Positions 1 through 12,294 of a stretch of 64,000 nt of DNA are shown here, piece by piece. Below the pieces are notes generated by a model that saw only the letters and a list, made by a program, of their open reading frames with translations, ran no database searches and was not told where the DNA came from. The stretch covers positions 806,001-870,000 of the forward strand of contig CAMPDV010000043.1 of the NCBI GenBank assembly GCA_946699065.1, in the 5' to 3' direction. The position numbers were made by a program, and so were the translations under genes. Origin of the DNA: Loxodes magnus. Lineage: Eukaryota > Ciliophora > Karyorelictea > Loxodida > Loxodidae. Positions within the stretch are counted from its first letter, which is position 1. Every line of letters begins with the position of its first letter.

Positions 1-2
1 AA

Positions 3-713
3 TAGTTTGGGGGTAATGATTTTAATTTCTATTTATAAATCTTAGACAGCTTTAGCTAGTCTGCTATAGGCATTGATCTAAAGCAAGATGAATTTGATAG
101 AATCTTTTATATCCCCTACATCAGAGCAGTGTTTGTAGCTAAACAATATTTTGAAGAAAAGCTGACCGTATAGAACTTCGAGAAACTAATGAAATAGGTA
201 AGGTTTACTATTATAAAGATTGATAAGAATATTCATATTGGGAAGTAAAAAGAAAAGAAAATTGATAGGGAATATGTTCTTAATCTTTTCTTATAGACCT
301 TTAGAAACCTAAAACAAAATATCTAAGAGTTCCTATCTAAGCAATTAGAAAGCGAAGCCTCTATCAACTACTAACAGTTTCAGTCAATTTTAGAAAAACT
401 TGGAACGAAATGCTAGCAAGACTAGATGATGAATATATATATGGAATATTAAGATGATGAAGAGCTTTTAGGATTTAAAGATTTAGCTAATTTGATTGTA
501 GAGTATAATTTACTGGACTTAGTTAAAATAGTAGAAAATGAAGAAAACGAATTTAAGATAGGAAGAGAGTAATAAATGAATTACTTCTAATCAGCTGAAG
601 AAGAATATGGCTATGAGTTAGTTGAGAAGGGAGATGTAAAAATAAATAATTAATACTAATAAGTAGAACAAGCTAATTACTAATACAATGACTAGGAATA
701 AACTAACTAATGA
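3..713 (+). CDS. hypothetical acidic helical protein, 5' end cut by window
   Basis: The open frame runs in from the window edge and ends at TGA 711-713, giving about 236 residues with TAA/TAG read as Gln. It is rich in Glu, Asp and Lys, with helical stretches such as FDRIFYIPYIRAVFVAKQYF and DLANLIVEYNLLDLVKIVEN, and its last 50 residues are Gln/Asn/Tyr rich. The overall pattern faintly recalls EF-hand-type helical repeats, but I see no clean DxDxDG calcium loop, so no family is claimed. The start codon lies outside the window. No in-frame TGA occurs before the terminal one, so the TGA is a good stop. The next gene lies on the other strand. Confidence 0.7.
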
Positions 714-1246
714 AGAAGTAAAAACTTCTATTTTATTTATTTCAATCTTTTATAAGTAAATACTTTGACTATCACAGTTAAGCAAATTGTTCTTCTTTTG
801 ATTAGAATAATATTTAAAAGCAATGCAGAATATATCTTCACTAGTTAAAAACCATTAACTTTTTAGCTTATAATTGCTTGATGTTCGAAATAAGAAATTT
901 TACGTATAACATTTACTATAGCCTTTAGTAATCTTTATACATATGCTGACCTAAATGTGTATCTTAATATTACAAATAGTCAGTTAATACTCATTTATCT
1001 TCTTAAACTAAAGTATGCTTTTTCACCAATTTCATATAAATAAAGTCTAAAGCATATTATAATAAAATACCTTTTTTAATACTAAAATTAGCTTTTAATT
1101 CAGTCTAAACTAATAAAAAACCTACATAACAATAAAACCTCTTTTATCATTATAGTTCTTAGAGTTAATATTAGAGAACAAACTAGTAAAAGTATTATTA
1201 TTGGCTTAAATAGCTAGGAGTATATTGATATTCACTTGTTAGTTTA
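714..1246. other. AT-rich intergenic stretch
   Basis: No convincing gene is seen on either strand. The sequence is a mixture of short A/T runs and CTA/TAG/AGCTT words typical of the spacers in this window. Confidence 0.5.
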
Positions 1247-1510
1247 GAATCTGTAGAAGCTAATATTTTAGTTGGTTATAGAGTAACTTTTGATTACTCT
1301 CGTTATTTAAAAGATATTGAATAAGCTTTAAAGTAGAAGAAGATTGAAAACTCAGATTAGCTAAATAATCTTGATTATAAGGATATTTTAACTTTAGCTT
1401 CTATAAGATATTAATTAAAGAAACAAAGTAAGAAGTTTAATAGATGGAAGGTGTGTGCATGTTATACAGAATTGATAATAAAGCAATTCAAATTTCTACT
1501 TAAATTTAAC
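1247..1510 (+). CDS. possible exon or gene fragment of unknown protein
   Basis: One forward frame here has a charged-residue content expected of real protein (about 13% Asp+Glu), with segments such as DYSRYLKDIEQALKQKKIEN and LDYKDILTLASIRYQLKKQS. There is no upstream in-frame ATG and no clear TGA before it meets the 3' end of the leucine-rich-repeat gene on the opposite strand. It could be the last exon of a gene whose earlier exons I did not find, or a decayed copy. It matches no family I recognise. Confidence 0.28.
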
Positions 1511-1536
1511 TAAGAAAAGTTATAAAAAAATCTCTC

Positions 1537-2653
1537 TCAAAATATGATTCTACCTGGATAATCCTTATCTAGCTTTCTCTTTTCTTTGTAACTAAGTTAA
1601 TCCTAACTCATTATTATTTTCATATCAGTAGTGCTTTTTATCAGTTTTCTTAGGAATTTAGTATTTATCAAATTGTTCATAGCTATATTGAGTAGTTTTA
1701 ATTAGGCGTTTTTAACTTAGTAGGAAGTTTCACCGTCAATATCCAAAGGATCAACTATTGGAACAGGTTCTTGCAAACCTTTTTTAGATTTGGCATTCTT
1801 TAATATAATAGCTTCTCTATCCTTCTCCTATTTTCTTACTATTTCTACTTCTTCCTATGTAATTTACTATTTTCCAATTATTGGAAGTAACGGTTTTAAA
1901 TCACCTTATAGTAAACTAGTTTTCCTCAGTAGCCAAGCTTCAATAGATCTATTTTTGTCTAAAGCTTTAATAATAAACTCTGAAGCAGTTGATAGATCAT
2001 TATTATAAAGGTCTATAATTTTTAACTTCTGGTTGTCTCCTAATGCTTAGAAAAATGCTTATAAGTTTGTATTCTATAATCGATTTGAACGAAGGCTTAG
2101 CAGTTCCAAATTCAAATCATTTCCACATCTAAATAGAATTCTTACAGCTTAGCAAAAGAATCAGAGTCTTTAGGTAGAGGATTTCAATCGATAAAGAGCA
2201 TTCTTATCTATGAATGCTAAAGTCCAGTAACTAATCTATCAATATGAGAAGGCCCCAAATCGCAGTTTTGTAGTTTTAGTGTATTAAGTGTGGGGTAAAA
2301 TCCAATAGTTCTTCACAAAATTTCCCAGCTGAAATAATCAATTTTTTAACTTATTAGACTGATTTGCTTTACCTCTTTATATTCCTCAGTCTTATTTTCT
2401 TCTTATTTACCAAATTCCTGTGATTATATTTTTGGTTATCTAAAGCAAGGATGTACGTAACACTCTGCTGCTTTACAATAATTTTACAAATCATCCCAAA
2501 AGTTTTTTCCAGAGCATTTGAATTGGAGAAAATCTAATTCTTAAGGTTTCCTAAATTCATTACTGTTATCTATAAATTAGAAAGCTTACAATGTCAAAAT
2601 AGTTTATCTAGAGTGATAATTTCTTCCTCTTCTGAAAATTGATTTTTTTCCAT
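1537..2653 (-). CDS. leucine-rich-repeat protein (RI-like repeats)
   Basis: ATG at 2653-2651, stop TGA at 1539-1537, 359 residues after removing two introns: 2589-2570 (20 nt, GTAAG..ATAG) and 2145-2129 (17 nt, GTAAGAATTCTATTTAG). Removing both keeps one coherent frame, which supports them. The centre has ribonuclease-inhibitor-like leucine-rich repeats: NTLKLQNCDLGPSHIDRLV, LELLSLRSNRLQNTNLQAF and LKIIDLYNNDLSTASEFI. The N-terminus is acidic (SEEEEIITLDKLFWH, Trp by TGA). After the repeats comes a charged, probably helical tail with VPIVDPLD in the middle. Such LRR proteins usually act as protein-binding scaffolds and are frequent in ciliary proteomes; the partner is unknown. A charged segment just upstream at about 2690-2835 on this strand may be an extra 5' exon or the end of another gene. 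Confidence 0.72.
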
Positions 2654-3612
2654 TTTACTATTTATTCAAATTTTATTTTAGTTCAAGCTTTATTACTTAC
2701 CTTAAAGTAACTGCCAACTCTTACTACCAGCACTTCATTATTCTCTCTTCTCCTACTACCAGTTCTAGAAAAATAATTCGATCTTTCTAAATCCAAAGCT
2801 TCTAGAACAAGGTAAATAAATGTCTTTTTCAAATTTATTGAAAACTAAGAATAGAAGGAATAATAAACTTGAAGCAAGCAGGTTATTACGATTTGGATAC
2901 TAAAGTATTAAGGAAATAAACTTAGATAGATCTATAAGATGTTTACTTGTGATTGAAAGACTAAAAATATTACTCTAGTTAAACAGTTTAACTTACTCAA
3001 GCCTTAACATTCCTTAGTGTTCCTCTATATCTATAGTAATTACTTGGATATTAATAGAAAGCTTAAGATTTTAGCTAATATATTAGCTAATGTATCTTAC
3101 TATACTAATAGTATTTTATACTTTATTTCTATCCTATGTATATAACTAAAGCATATTGGCTGCTTTATATTCTAAGTTGCTAGATAAATTTAAGCTTTGT
3201 AGTAATACCAAAAGAAGAATAGATCTGTCTTCTTAATTATGTATATGAAGAGTACATTAAAGTGATTATACCTTATTTTTAGTTTCATTTAGATTTCCTT
3301 ATAATTTATGAGAAAGCTAAGTTAAATATAGCTATTCACTAAAATGCAAATAGTCGTATACGTTATTCAATTACTGTTGGCCTTAGTTTGCTAAAGAGGT
3401 ATTAAGCAGTTATAGTAAGGAAAGTAAAAATATCTTATAATATACATAATTGTGCTAATATATTTAAATAGGGATATTTAAGATACCGTATATTAAGCAT
3501 TAGAATTAGCAAATAAATGATTGAAGAGTGTTGTAAGAGCAAGTAGTTGAAAGTAAAGATAGTATTAGCTTGAAACAAAAGAGTAGTTCTAATAGATTTT
3601 ATTAAATAAGTT
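2654..3612. other. spacer with one suspicious minus-strand segment
   Basis: Most of the stretch looks non-coding. On the minus strand about 2690-2835 encodes a charged segment (LDLERSNYFSRTGSRRRENN) ending at a TGA just upstream of the leucine-rich-repeat gene. It may be a missed exon. A forward ATG at 2820 opens a long frame, but its amino-acid composition is that of random AT-rich DNA. Confidence 0.35.
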
Positions 3613-4287
3613 TCACATATCATTTGCTTCGTTGGCATTAATATACTAAACTAAATTGTCTTTCTAGTTTTCGGTACTCTAGACTTTAGCTGGCTTTATT
3701 AATTTAAATTCTTCTATTTCCTATTCCGACTAATCTACTTCTTAAAGCTTTTCTTGTTATGGCAGATCAACATTAACATTAAGGATTTCTTCTAGAACAC
3801 TGCAAATAATTACCAAATTAATGGTTGCTTGGTTCTTTATTCTATAAGTAAAGCTAACTTACTGTTAGAGCTAGAATTTGAAATTAGATTGCTTAGAAAT
3901 TTCTTGGTTACAGTTTTTTATTATTGTCCTAAAGCATTGAAGGAAAATTTTAAGTTGCCTATATGAAATAAGGGAATTTTCAGATTTGAGAATCTGTTGA
4001 AGTGAAATCAACTCCTGAAATATAAAATTAAGCGTGCTGGAGATTAAATTAACCACATCTTATTGGATATTTTCAACAATCATAGACTAAGGGCTTAGCT
4101 ATTCGTTTTGAAAACAGCTAACCTGTTAATTTATATTACAAATTTTGCTGAAAATAATAATCTAAGTGCATTTTAATTGGTTCTACAGTTCTTAAAACTC
4201 TTATTCTCAATTTTGGTCTTCTTTTATTTGAGACAGCTCGGAATGTAGAAGTTGCGGCAAATTAAGTCAGAATGCTAAACTTTGCAT
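3613..4287 (-). CDS. hypothetical protein with two tiny introns
   Basis: ATG at 4287-4285, stop TGA at 3615-3613, 210 residues after splicing. Introns: 4186-4162 (25 nt) and 4139-4123 (17 nt, GTAATATAAATTAACAG). The second joins codons in phase 0, and together they restore a single frame across the gene. The protein has a helical hydrophobic core (SSTLNFIFQELISLQQILKS, LISYRQLKIFLQCFRTIIKN) and an acidic C-terminal tail (QEKLQEVDQSEQEIEEFKLI). Two Trp codons near the start are TGA. No family is recognised. The first intron is the least certain part of the model; if it is wrong the first 45 or so residues change. Confidence 0.55.
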
Positions 4288-5779
4288 TATTTTTCTGAAT
4301 GTAAGAACAAGTTTAATATAATAAATGTATTTAAACTGCTTAAACGTATTTCTTTTTCAATAAACTAGAAATCAATACTTCTCACTCTAATCTAATAAAC
4401 TACTAGTTCACTATGACTAATCTCAACTCTTTATTAAGCTTAATAATCATAAGAGTCTTATCGAATATAAGCTAAGACAGTAGCTACTGGGATAAATGAA
4501 CAACTAAGAAGAAGATTAATAATTAAAGGCCTTTTAGTGAATTCTAATCCCCAATTTTAATTGCATATGTTTATTCTTAGTCTTTAATAATAAGCAAAGA
4601 AGCTTTTTTATACATCTACGAAACTAAGATATTATAAATAGGTTCTACCATACTAGCTGAATTAAAAGGTAATTATAAATAGATGCTTTAGTTCATAAAT
4701 TCTATCTCTATTATAATTTTATGCTTACTATTATAACTGAAATTGCTTTAGTCTAGTAAACATTCTTATTTTAAGATATATTTGATATTTAAAGATTAAT
4801 ATCTGCAAAATGTAGGATGATATAATAGATGTCTTATAGCTTATTTAGAGCTTTCTAGGCTAATTAAGTTATTAATTTAGAGATCTAGTTAAATAGCAAT
4901 GTTATATTATAGAGGAGCTTATGGAAACTAAGGTTCTCACTATTGTTTACTATATTGAGTAACTGATTCTAGGAAAGATAGTTAGCCAAAGCCTTAATCA
5001 ATTTCAGTCTTGATTTAATAACTTATAGAGCAGCTATGGTATTGAAGCTAATATATCTAAATTCTTCCTTAAAGGCTCTATTAAGTTAATAATAACTATA
5101 TCAGTGTGAATTTGGTTTGCTTTGATATATTTTATTTAAAACTTATTTACTTTTAAAAGAAGCAGGGAATAAAATATTTAAACTAGCCTTCACTATATAA
5201 ACTAACTACGCATTTCTAAATAAATAGCTATATAAAAGCTTAAATAGTAGCTATACTAAGGGATTAGAAACTAATAAATATAGCAGAAAGTATGATTCAT
5301 ATGAAGATGCTAGGATGTAAATAGGTAAGAGTAGGAGATTCTAATTATTATTTGCAGCTTAGTTAATTATTTATGCTTCTAGGAAAAGTTATTATAGTAG
5401 GGTACTTTTTTCGATTGATAGTTTTGTATATTTGCATAGCTTATAATTTAAAATAAACAATATTTACAAAGTATTTCCATATTAATTTTCCCATTCAATA
5501 TAATTTTAAGAATATAGAGGATAATTAAAATTAATGGGACTGGTTTGGGATAAATAAAATGGTTACTAAACCATAACAAAAATATTTGTAAATAAGAAGA
5601 AAAAGCAAAATAGTTGAGCAGTAGAGGGGTTGATTTGGGAATTTAATGTAAGCTTGAATTAAAAATAGAAGCTAGGATTCTAAATTAAATATAAATAAGT
5701 TAATTGAAATTAAATTAATTGAAATGATTAAATAAATTAGAATTAAGGGTTGAGAGTAAAGGTAAATAATAGAATAAAG
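4288..5779. other. AT-rich intergenic stretch
   Basis: A forward frame opens at about 4497, but its translation is poor in Asp/Glu and rich in Ile, Leu, Gln and Trp, as expected of random AT-rich DNA under a stop-free code. A short charged patch near 5270-5330 stands alone. The promoter of the Cys-rich gene at 5780 must lie at the right end; I see no recognisable element. Confidence 0.45.
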
Positions 5780-8700
5780 ATGCATATAAGATATTTGTGT
5801 ATTCTATTATTAGGAATAATTTAATTAGGCATTCAATAGGAATGTCCTCGATATCTTAATAATATAAATTAACTTTAAAAAGGACAGTGCAGGGAGTTTA
5901 TTAATTCGGATTATTTTAACGAGATTTGCAATGAAAATGAGTAATGTGATTTTTAATCTGGCTTGAATAAGTATTAGTGCCAACCAGAGCCTTCTAAATA
6001 TCCAGGTGAAAAATGTGCTAAGAATTAAGATTGTTACAATAATAATTGCTTAAATGGAAGATGTGTAGGTCGAGCGATAAATTCAGAGTGTGCAGTGAAT
6101 AATGAATGTGATGTAGGTCTTTATTGCGATTAGTATTAGTGCAAAAAGTAGACGACTTAATAATGTAAAAGTGTTTTTGACTGCACAAATAACATGACTT
6201 GTAATGGCAAAATTTGCGTTCCCTATCTATCGCAAGCATATGGAGAATAGTGCTCTGGTGAACCAATAACCTTTTTCTATAAGTTAGATCTTGATCTTGC
6301 GTGCTACAGTCTTTATTGCAATCCAGAAACTTTGACTTGCGGAAATCCTCCAGGGAATTATCATGACCTTCCTATTAAATGCACAAAAAACGAAGATTGT
6401 GTACTTTAAGATGGAAGAATTGGTAGTTGCGCTTGCTCTATAACTAATTCAAGTACATCAAAGTATTGTGCTGTTTATGCAGGTGATAATTTTGTTTAGA
6501 AAGATTTGAAAATTTAACTTCAAAGGTATGTTCTTAGTTATGTTGAGCAGACATAAGGAAAATGCAACACAAGAAGAAGATTCAGTTTTGATTGCTGAAA
6601 CGACAATTTAAAAGCAGCCTAAGTAACAGCACTTTCTGGATTCTTTGTTTACTATTAGATTCCTTCTACTAATAGCCAGGTAATTTAAATTTATTCAGTT
6701 GGGAATTGAGGTGATTACTAATAAAACACTAGCTGTAGTGTTCGAAGATCAATACAAGCAACTAAAATATCTATAAAATGTATAGTGCCATTCTTACTAA
6801 TGTTCATCCAATCTACCAGAATACAAATGCTTGTCTAAATCAGCTTCTGATAAAAACAAAATACTTGTATAGCCGTGCGATCATAATTTATACTGTCCTC
6901 CAGAAACTGATCCACAAAGTGATCTTACAAACTGCACAGCCTAGCCTTAGTCTGATCTAAAATATTCGCAGGAATTTTGTAAAAAAGACTCTGAATGTGT
7001 TTCAAATAAGTGCGTTCATTTTAAATGTGTTGGATTATAATTAAATGAGAGATGTACTTCTGCTGATGATTTTAGCTGTGACATTGGTCTAAGTTGCTAA
7101 TATGAAAGTTCGGATAAGCAATATTATTGCAGAGCATAATTGTTAGATGGTGAATAAGGGTGTGAAAATGACTATCAGTGCATAAACGATGCAGCTTGCA
7201 GAGGAGGTACATGCATTATGTATCTAAGTAAACCTCTAGAAAGTATTATATAAGGAAACTGCGCAGAGGATAAGTTTGACATAGTATGCGATTCTTTAAC
7301 ATGCGAATAGGTTGATGAATTTAGTTATAAATGCACAGATCCATATACTTCAATTTCAAAGCAACCATTTTAATCAGATAATGCTTGGAACTGCAGAGGA
7401 AATCATCCAAAGGGTTATGTTCATTTTTCTTAATTACGATGTGGATTAAATGGAAAAACATATTGCGCACCACACACAGGAGATTCAATTGCCTATGATT
7501 ATAAAAATGCATTAAAGAAAATAATGCTAAGAGATTAGCAGAAATGTCATAGCAAGTTGCGACATGACCATGAATGTTGGGTTTATGCTTTCGACAGTTA
7601 AGAGGATATTGATGATATCTACTCTTATATTAAAGTAAAAGCGCTTTGGGAAACTTATCCCCAGCCTTTATTTAGTGATAATTGTACTCAAAAAGTATTT
7701 TTACCGTAATATTATGATGCCATTTACAATGAACATAAACCATAGAGATTCCCGGCTATTGAGTGTAGTGCTTATTAATGTAGTAATCTCTAAAATATTC
7801 CTTCAAAGTAATGTATAACTTACGAAACTTATTCAGACACTTATTAAGTAATTCCTTGCGATTCAAGTTCATCTGAGTCTTATTGTCCTGTAAGTGAAAA
7901 TTATGAAAATTCGACTTGCTCGTCTGATTATCAATTTGAAGTACTGCCAGGTATGCATTGCAATACAAACTTGGACTGCACACAAGAAGGAGTATATTGT
8001 ATGTATAATACCTGCATTGGAAAATATGCTGGACAAAAATGCTTCAATGCAAATGATAAAACATGCGATGTTGGATTAGCTTGCATTTGAAATAATATTG
8101 CTCTTTAGTACTAATGCAAATCTCAAATATAATAAGGATAGCACTAAACATCATGCGAAAACACATATTAATGTGCTAACGATTTAGCTTGTAGAGGAGG
8201 ATAATGCTTAAGATATTTTTCCATTAAAGAAGGCTAAACATACCATGGAATTTGCCCTGATAATAAAAAAGATGTAGTATGCTAAACTTTAACATGTGCT
8301 TAGGTTACATAAAATATAGCAATTTGTGTTCCTTAATTCAAAAGCTTTGATATTTTTACAGTTTGTGCAAATGACGACGATTGCTTGGTAAGAGATCCTT
8401 ATACACTCTATGAATAAAAAACTATATGTAAGTGTGCATACGATAATGACTATAACTCGTATTGTGGTCCTCATTCTGGAGATTAAGTTGCAGTTGAGTA
8501 CATTTCTGCACTTTAGAGTGTTATGGCAGTTGATGTTAACAAATGCCACTCATGGGCATAAAGAAATCCATAATGCTGGATGGACAGTTTTCCAGATTAG
8601 AAGTTAATTGATCTAATTTGAAATTATGTTATTAAGTACGAAGAATTTTGGAATTTTCCAATGGTATCTTTTTAATTTTAGGTTTAAAAGGTAGATGATT

Positions 8701-9820
8701 GCGTCTAGTAAGTTTACTTCAAGAGATATTATGATGCTAAGCACTTTAAGCATGAGGCCAGGTTAAAAATGAAAAAATGTCCTTCGTACGAATGTGTAAA
8801 ACATTTTCCACACTTAAACTAATGTGTGGCCTATAATAATATTACAGATCATTACCAAATAAAATAATGCTCTGATAAACATGAATATTGTCCTCCAGAC
8901 TAGTTAGAGCAAAATGTCACTTGCGAAAAAATTTAGAGCAAAATAGAATTTGAAGAATAAAGTCAATATCCAGGAATGAAATGCAATTAGAACTCAGAAT
9001 GCTATGGATAGCAAACTTGCTCTCGTAATAGATGCTAAGGATTAAAAATAAATGAAAAGTGCAAAGGCAACGATGATTATAGTTGTGATAGATCGCTTGC
9101 ATGCAGAAAAGACGCTAACAACACTTATAGATGCTAACCTTAAATACAATCATATAGCAGAATTAAATGCTATAATGAATTTTAATGTGAAAATCACTTA
9201 GCATGTATTAATAATACATGTATTCCTTATTTTTCTATTGATAAATGGGCTTAATATAAGGATTCATGCTCAGAGAGCAAAATACAATATGCATGCTCAA
9301 CTCTTTCGTGCTAACCTTAAGACGACGGTCATGCTATATGTGTAAGTGAGTTTGAAGTTAGTGAAGAGTTTAAACCATGCTTAGATGACTTTGACTGCAG
9401 TGCCTTTAATGTAGAAAAATTTAGAGCTTTTGCTACATGTAAATGTGCCTATAATTTATAAGGAGAATCGTTCTGTGGTGCTCATACTGGATAAAATGTC
9501 GTAAAACAATATATCTTAAGCTTCAAAAATATAATGAATTTAGATTAAGGAATTTGCCACTCTAAAGCTAGAAGGAATTAAAAATGCTGAAGCTAAGAAA
9601 CCAAACTAAAGAAATACAAGCAATCTTACTATGACTATTTAGCCAAGGAGCAGGAATATACACATTATCCAATAGTAAGGAATAAATTTAGATATAAAAA
9701 GCAGATAACTGCACTTTAAAGACTTATTTTCAAGATTACCACTATGCGAAGTATGGTTGGAAAGAAGAAGCAGGTTTCAAGCTCTATCTTACCCTTCTCT
9801 TCCTTCTATTTCTTATTTGA
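5780..9820 (+). CDS. large secreted Cys-rich repeat protein
   Basis: ATG at 5780, stop TGA 9818-9820, 1334 residues after removal of introns 6680-6698 (19 nt) and 9675-9691 (17 nt, GTAAGGAATAAATTTAG). Both restore the Cys-rich frame exactly. It starts with a signal peptide (MHIRYLCILLLGIIQLGI) and ends with a hydrophobic tail (FKLYLTLLFLLFLI) right before the stop, so a GPI anchor or single anchor at the cell surface is likely. Between lie about four homologous units of roughly 300 residues. Each unit has a run of Cys-rich modules (CxxxxxCxxGxxC, as in CTSADDFSCDIGLSC) followed by a block marked by CAPHTGDS, CGPHSGDQ or CGAHTGQN and then KCHS..CW. TGA codes Trp in several of the CW positions. 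It is probably a surface or coat protein; ligand unknown. Confidence 0.85.
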
Positions 9821-11372
9821 CACAAATATTAATTAAATTATAATAAACAATTTCATTAATTACTATTATTCCACCCTTATCACTCTACTCAGTACATAGT
9901 CTCTAATTACTATTTCTCTACTAATTGGAAGAAACTACAATATTCAAATCCTTCTCTCAAATATTATCTAATCATTATTTTCAAAATACTCAACTTAGTT
10001 CCCTTTCACATATTATGTCAAGAAGTTGGATAAGTAGCATAAAAGCGATGCAGAATATGAATAACTTATAATAAAAATGAAATAAATGATTTGATGCTTA
10101 ATCTTTTATAATACTAGACTCATTTATTTAATAGCATGCTATATTGAGTATACATAGCTATGTAGGTAACTTTAGTCAATTTAGATATTTTTTACTTATT
10201 TTATGAAATAACTTTTTAAGCGTTTATTTTAAATCTTTTAATAATCAAAAAATTGAAAGATTTATAGAGTTTTTATACAGTCAAGGCTAATTTATTTTTA
10301 GACTTGCTTAGTAATGTTATAATCACTTATATTGACTTCAATTAATCTTACTCATCAAAAAATTTACTTATACTTATGAAATTTAGTTAAACTTGAAAAC
10401 TAGGAAAATCTAATTCCTTTATACTTAAAATTAATCTAGACATGCTTAAAAATTAAGGAAATATAACCTCAACAAGGATATAGTTATATAAGGTAAATTA
10501 ATCTTAGCTAGTAACTCTCTAAAAAGAGTAGATTACTATAATTTATATAGAGTAAAAGCTAGAAAAATAATGGTAAAAAGCCTATTAAAGATAGGTTTAA
10601 AGATTAAATTAGTTTATAACAATTATCATAATACTCTACTTATATTCTTATTATAATATCAATTATTATATACCATCTCTCTTCATTCTTATTGCTTCTT
10701 AAGACTTTTATTTTTTTGCTTAGTATAAGTATATCACTAAGACATTGTTTATTGTAACTAACATCAGTTAGATAGCCATAAGGATGATCTTAAGATTTCT
10801 TAATTTTGATAATATCAAACTTATTTATTATGCTAAAAATTGCAATCAGTATATCAGTATAAATAGCTAGTAACTTCTTTAAGTGTATCATTAATATTTA
10901 ATTACGCATAGTTATGTCTAATAGTTTAGTTGGTAGGTATGATTATAGAACTAAGTAAGTTATTATACATAGGATATACTCCTAGTAAATACTACTTACT
11001 TTTTACTATTTTATTCACTCTTTATTTTATACTCTAGTAATACCCAAAAAAAGCAAAATGAAAATAGAATTGGATTGATATAAAAAGAAGTTTCAGGGAA
11101 TATTAAAAGTGTATAATGATGATTCTGAAATAAGTGAATAAGGGTATAGTTTATACTAATAAGCATTAGAGTTAATGATTACATCTATAACTATTAGGAT
11201 TTATTGGCACTCTAAAACATAATAGCATAAAACATATATATTAGAGAGCAGTATTTCTTAGAATGTAGAGTTGCTTTAAAAATAATGATTACGTATTACC
11301 ATAATACACGTTTCATTTAAAATAAAAAACTCTTAAATATGAGGTTCTAATAAGAATTATTTGATTAAAAAA
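9821..11372. other. AT-rich intergenic stretch
   Basis: No gene, RNA or repeat is recognised. In the last 300 bases the frame of the following membrane protein is open upstream to an ATG at 11058, but the composition there looks non-coding. Confidence 0.5.
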
Positions 11373-12224
11373 ATGTTTAATTTTTTGGGTAAGTCATTTC
11401 AAAGTCATATTACAATGACTTATTTCAAATGAGCATGAATAATTAGCTGAGCAAACCTATCTACTCAATTAATATCGTTAGTCACCGCTTTAATAAGCTC
11501 TTAATATACCTATGGCTTTCTTATGGGTTGTCCTCTAATTTTTTTTCCTATACTACTTTTATGTGCGGCAAAGTCGCAGCGTAGAAATTGTCTTAGAGTT
11601 ATCCTTATTTTATTATTAGTATTGGCACTTCTTTATATAGTAACGGCTACTATTGCTAATGTGGTTTTAATTGGAGCAACAAAATCTTGAGAGAGTGAAT
11701 GCAAAAATCAGCAATCATTGACTGCATGCTTAACTAATAACGAATTCAAGCTATTTTACTCAAGTATAGGATTCAATTTACTAACTATAATTCAAGTTTG
11801 CATTTTTTGCTTCTTGCTATGATAACTAAATTTAGTGCTTAGAATAAAAGTTGAAACTAAGATTGTATACGAAGTAGAAGTTATTCCTGAAGTAGAATTA
11901 GAACATTTCCCTACTTTTACTAGACAAAATACAAATAACGAAGAAGTATTTTAAGAGTATTGCAAACTTTAGAGTGATAAATAAGATATCTAATACGTAA
12001 ATGAGTAGCTCACTTTATAGATTATTTAAAGGATTAGAACCTTAACTAACTTTTATTGCCTTCCTTTCTTTTTTTATTTCATAGTCCTTTATCTCAAATT
12101 ACTTAACTTTTAAACTAAAGATATTTTATTAAAGCTAGAAATATGTAGTTCTTATAGCTAATAATCTCAGTAATTTAAGTATTAAAATGATAAATTAGAA
12201 CGATAAGGAAATTTCTATTACTGA
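11373..12224 (+). CDS. multi-pass membrane protein of unknown function
   Basis: The frame contains about four hydrophobic segments (AWIISWANLSTQLISLVTAL, YTYGFLMGCPLIFFPILLL, RVILILLLVLALLYIVTATI, FNLLTIIQVCIFCFLLWQL) followed by an acidic cytosolic-type tail (VETKIVYEVEVIPEVELEHF). A four-TM topology with a Cys-containing loop (SECKNQQSLTACL) between TM3 and TM4 recalls tetraspan proteins, but no signature is present. Several Trp are TGA. I chose the ATG at 11373; 11415 is also possible and 11058 is in frame. The end is less sure: the last 60 residues before TGA 12222-12224 have little coding character, so the true C-terminus may be earlier. The gene converges with a minus-strand gene about 70 nt further on. 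Confidence 0.55.
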
Positions 12225-12294
12225 ATCTTAGTTTAATGTTTAGTTAATTTGTATAAAAGAAATTAATAAATAAAGATATGCTTTAGGACTAGTA

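Noticed and set aside
2820-3430. Long forward open frame beginning MSFSNLLKTKNRRNN
   Set aside because: Acidic residues are about 5% and Cys plus Trp about 5%, the values of random AT-rich DNA under a stop-free code; no domain, no intron support.
4497-5460. Forward open frame beginning MNNQEEDQQLKAFQW
   Set aside because: Only the first residues are charged; the rest is Ile/Leu/Gln-rich with frequent TGA, as expected of spacer DNA.
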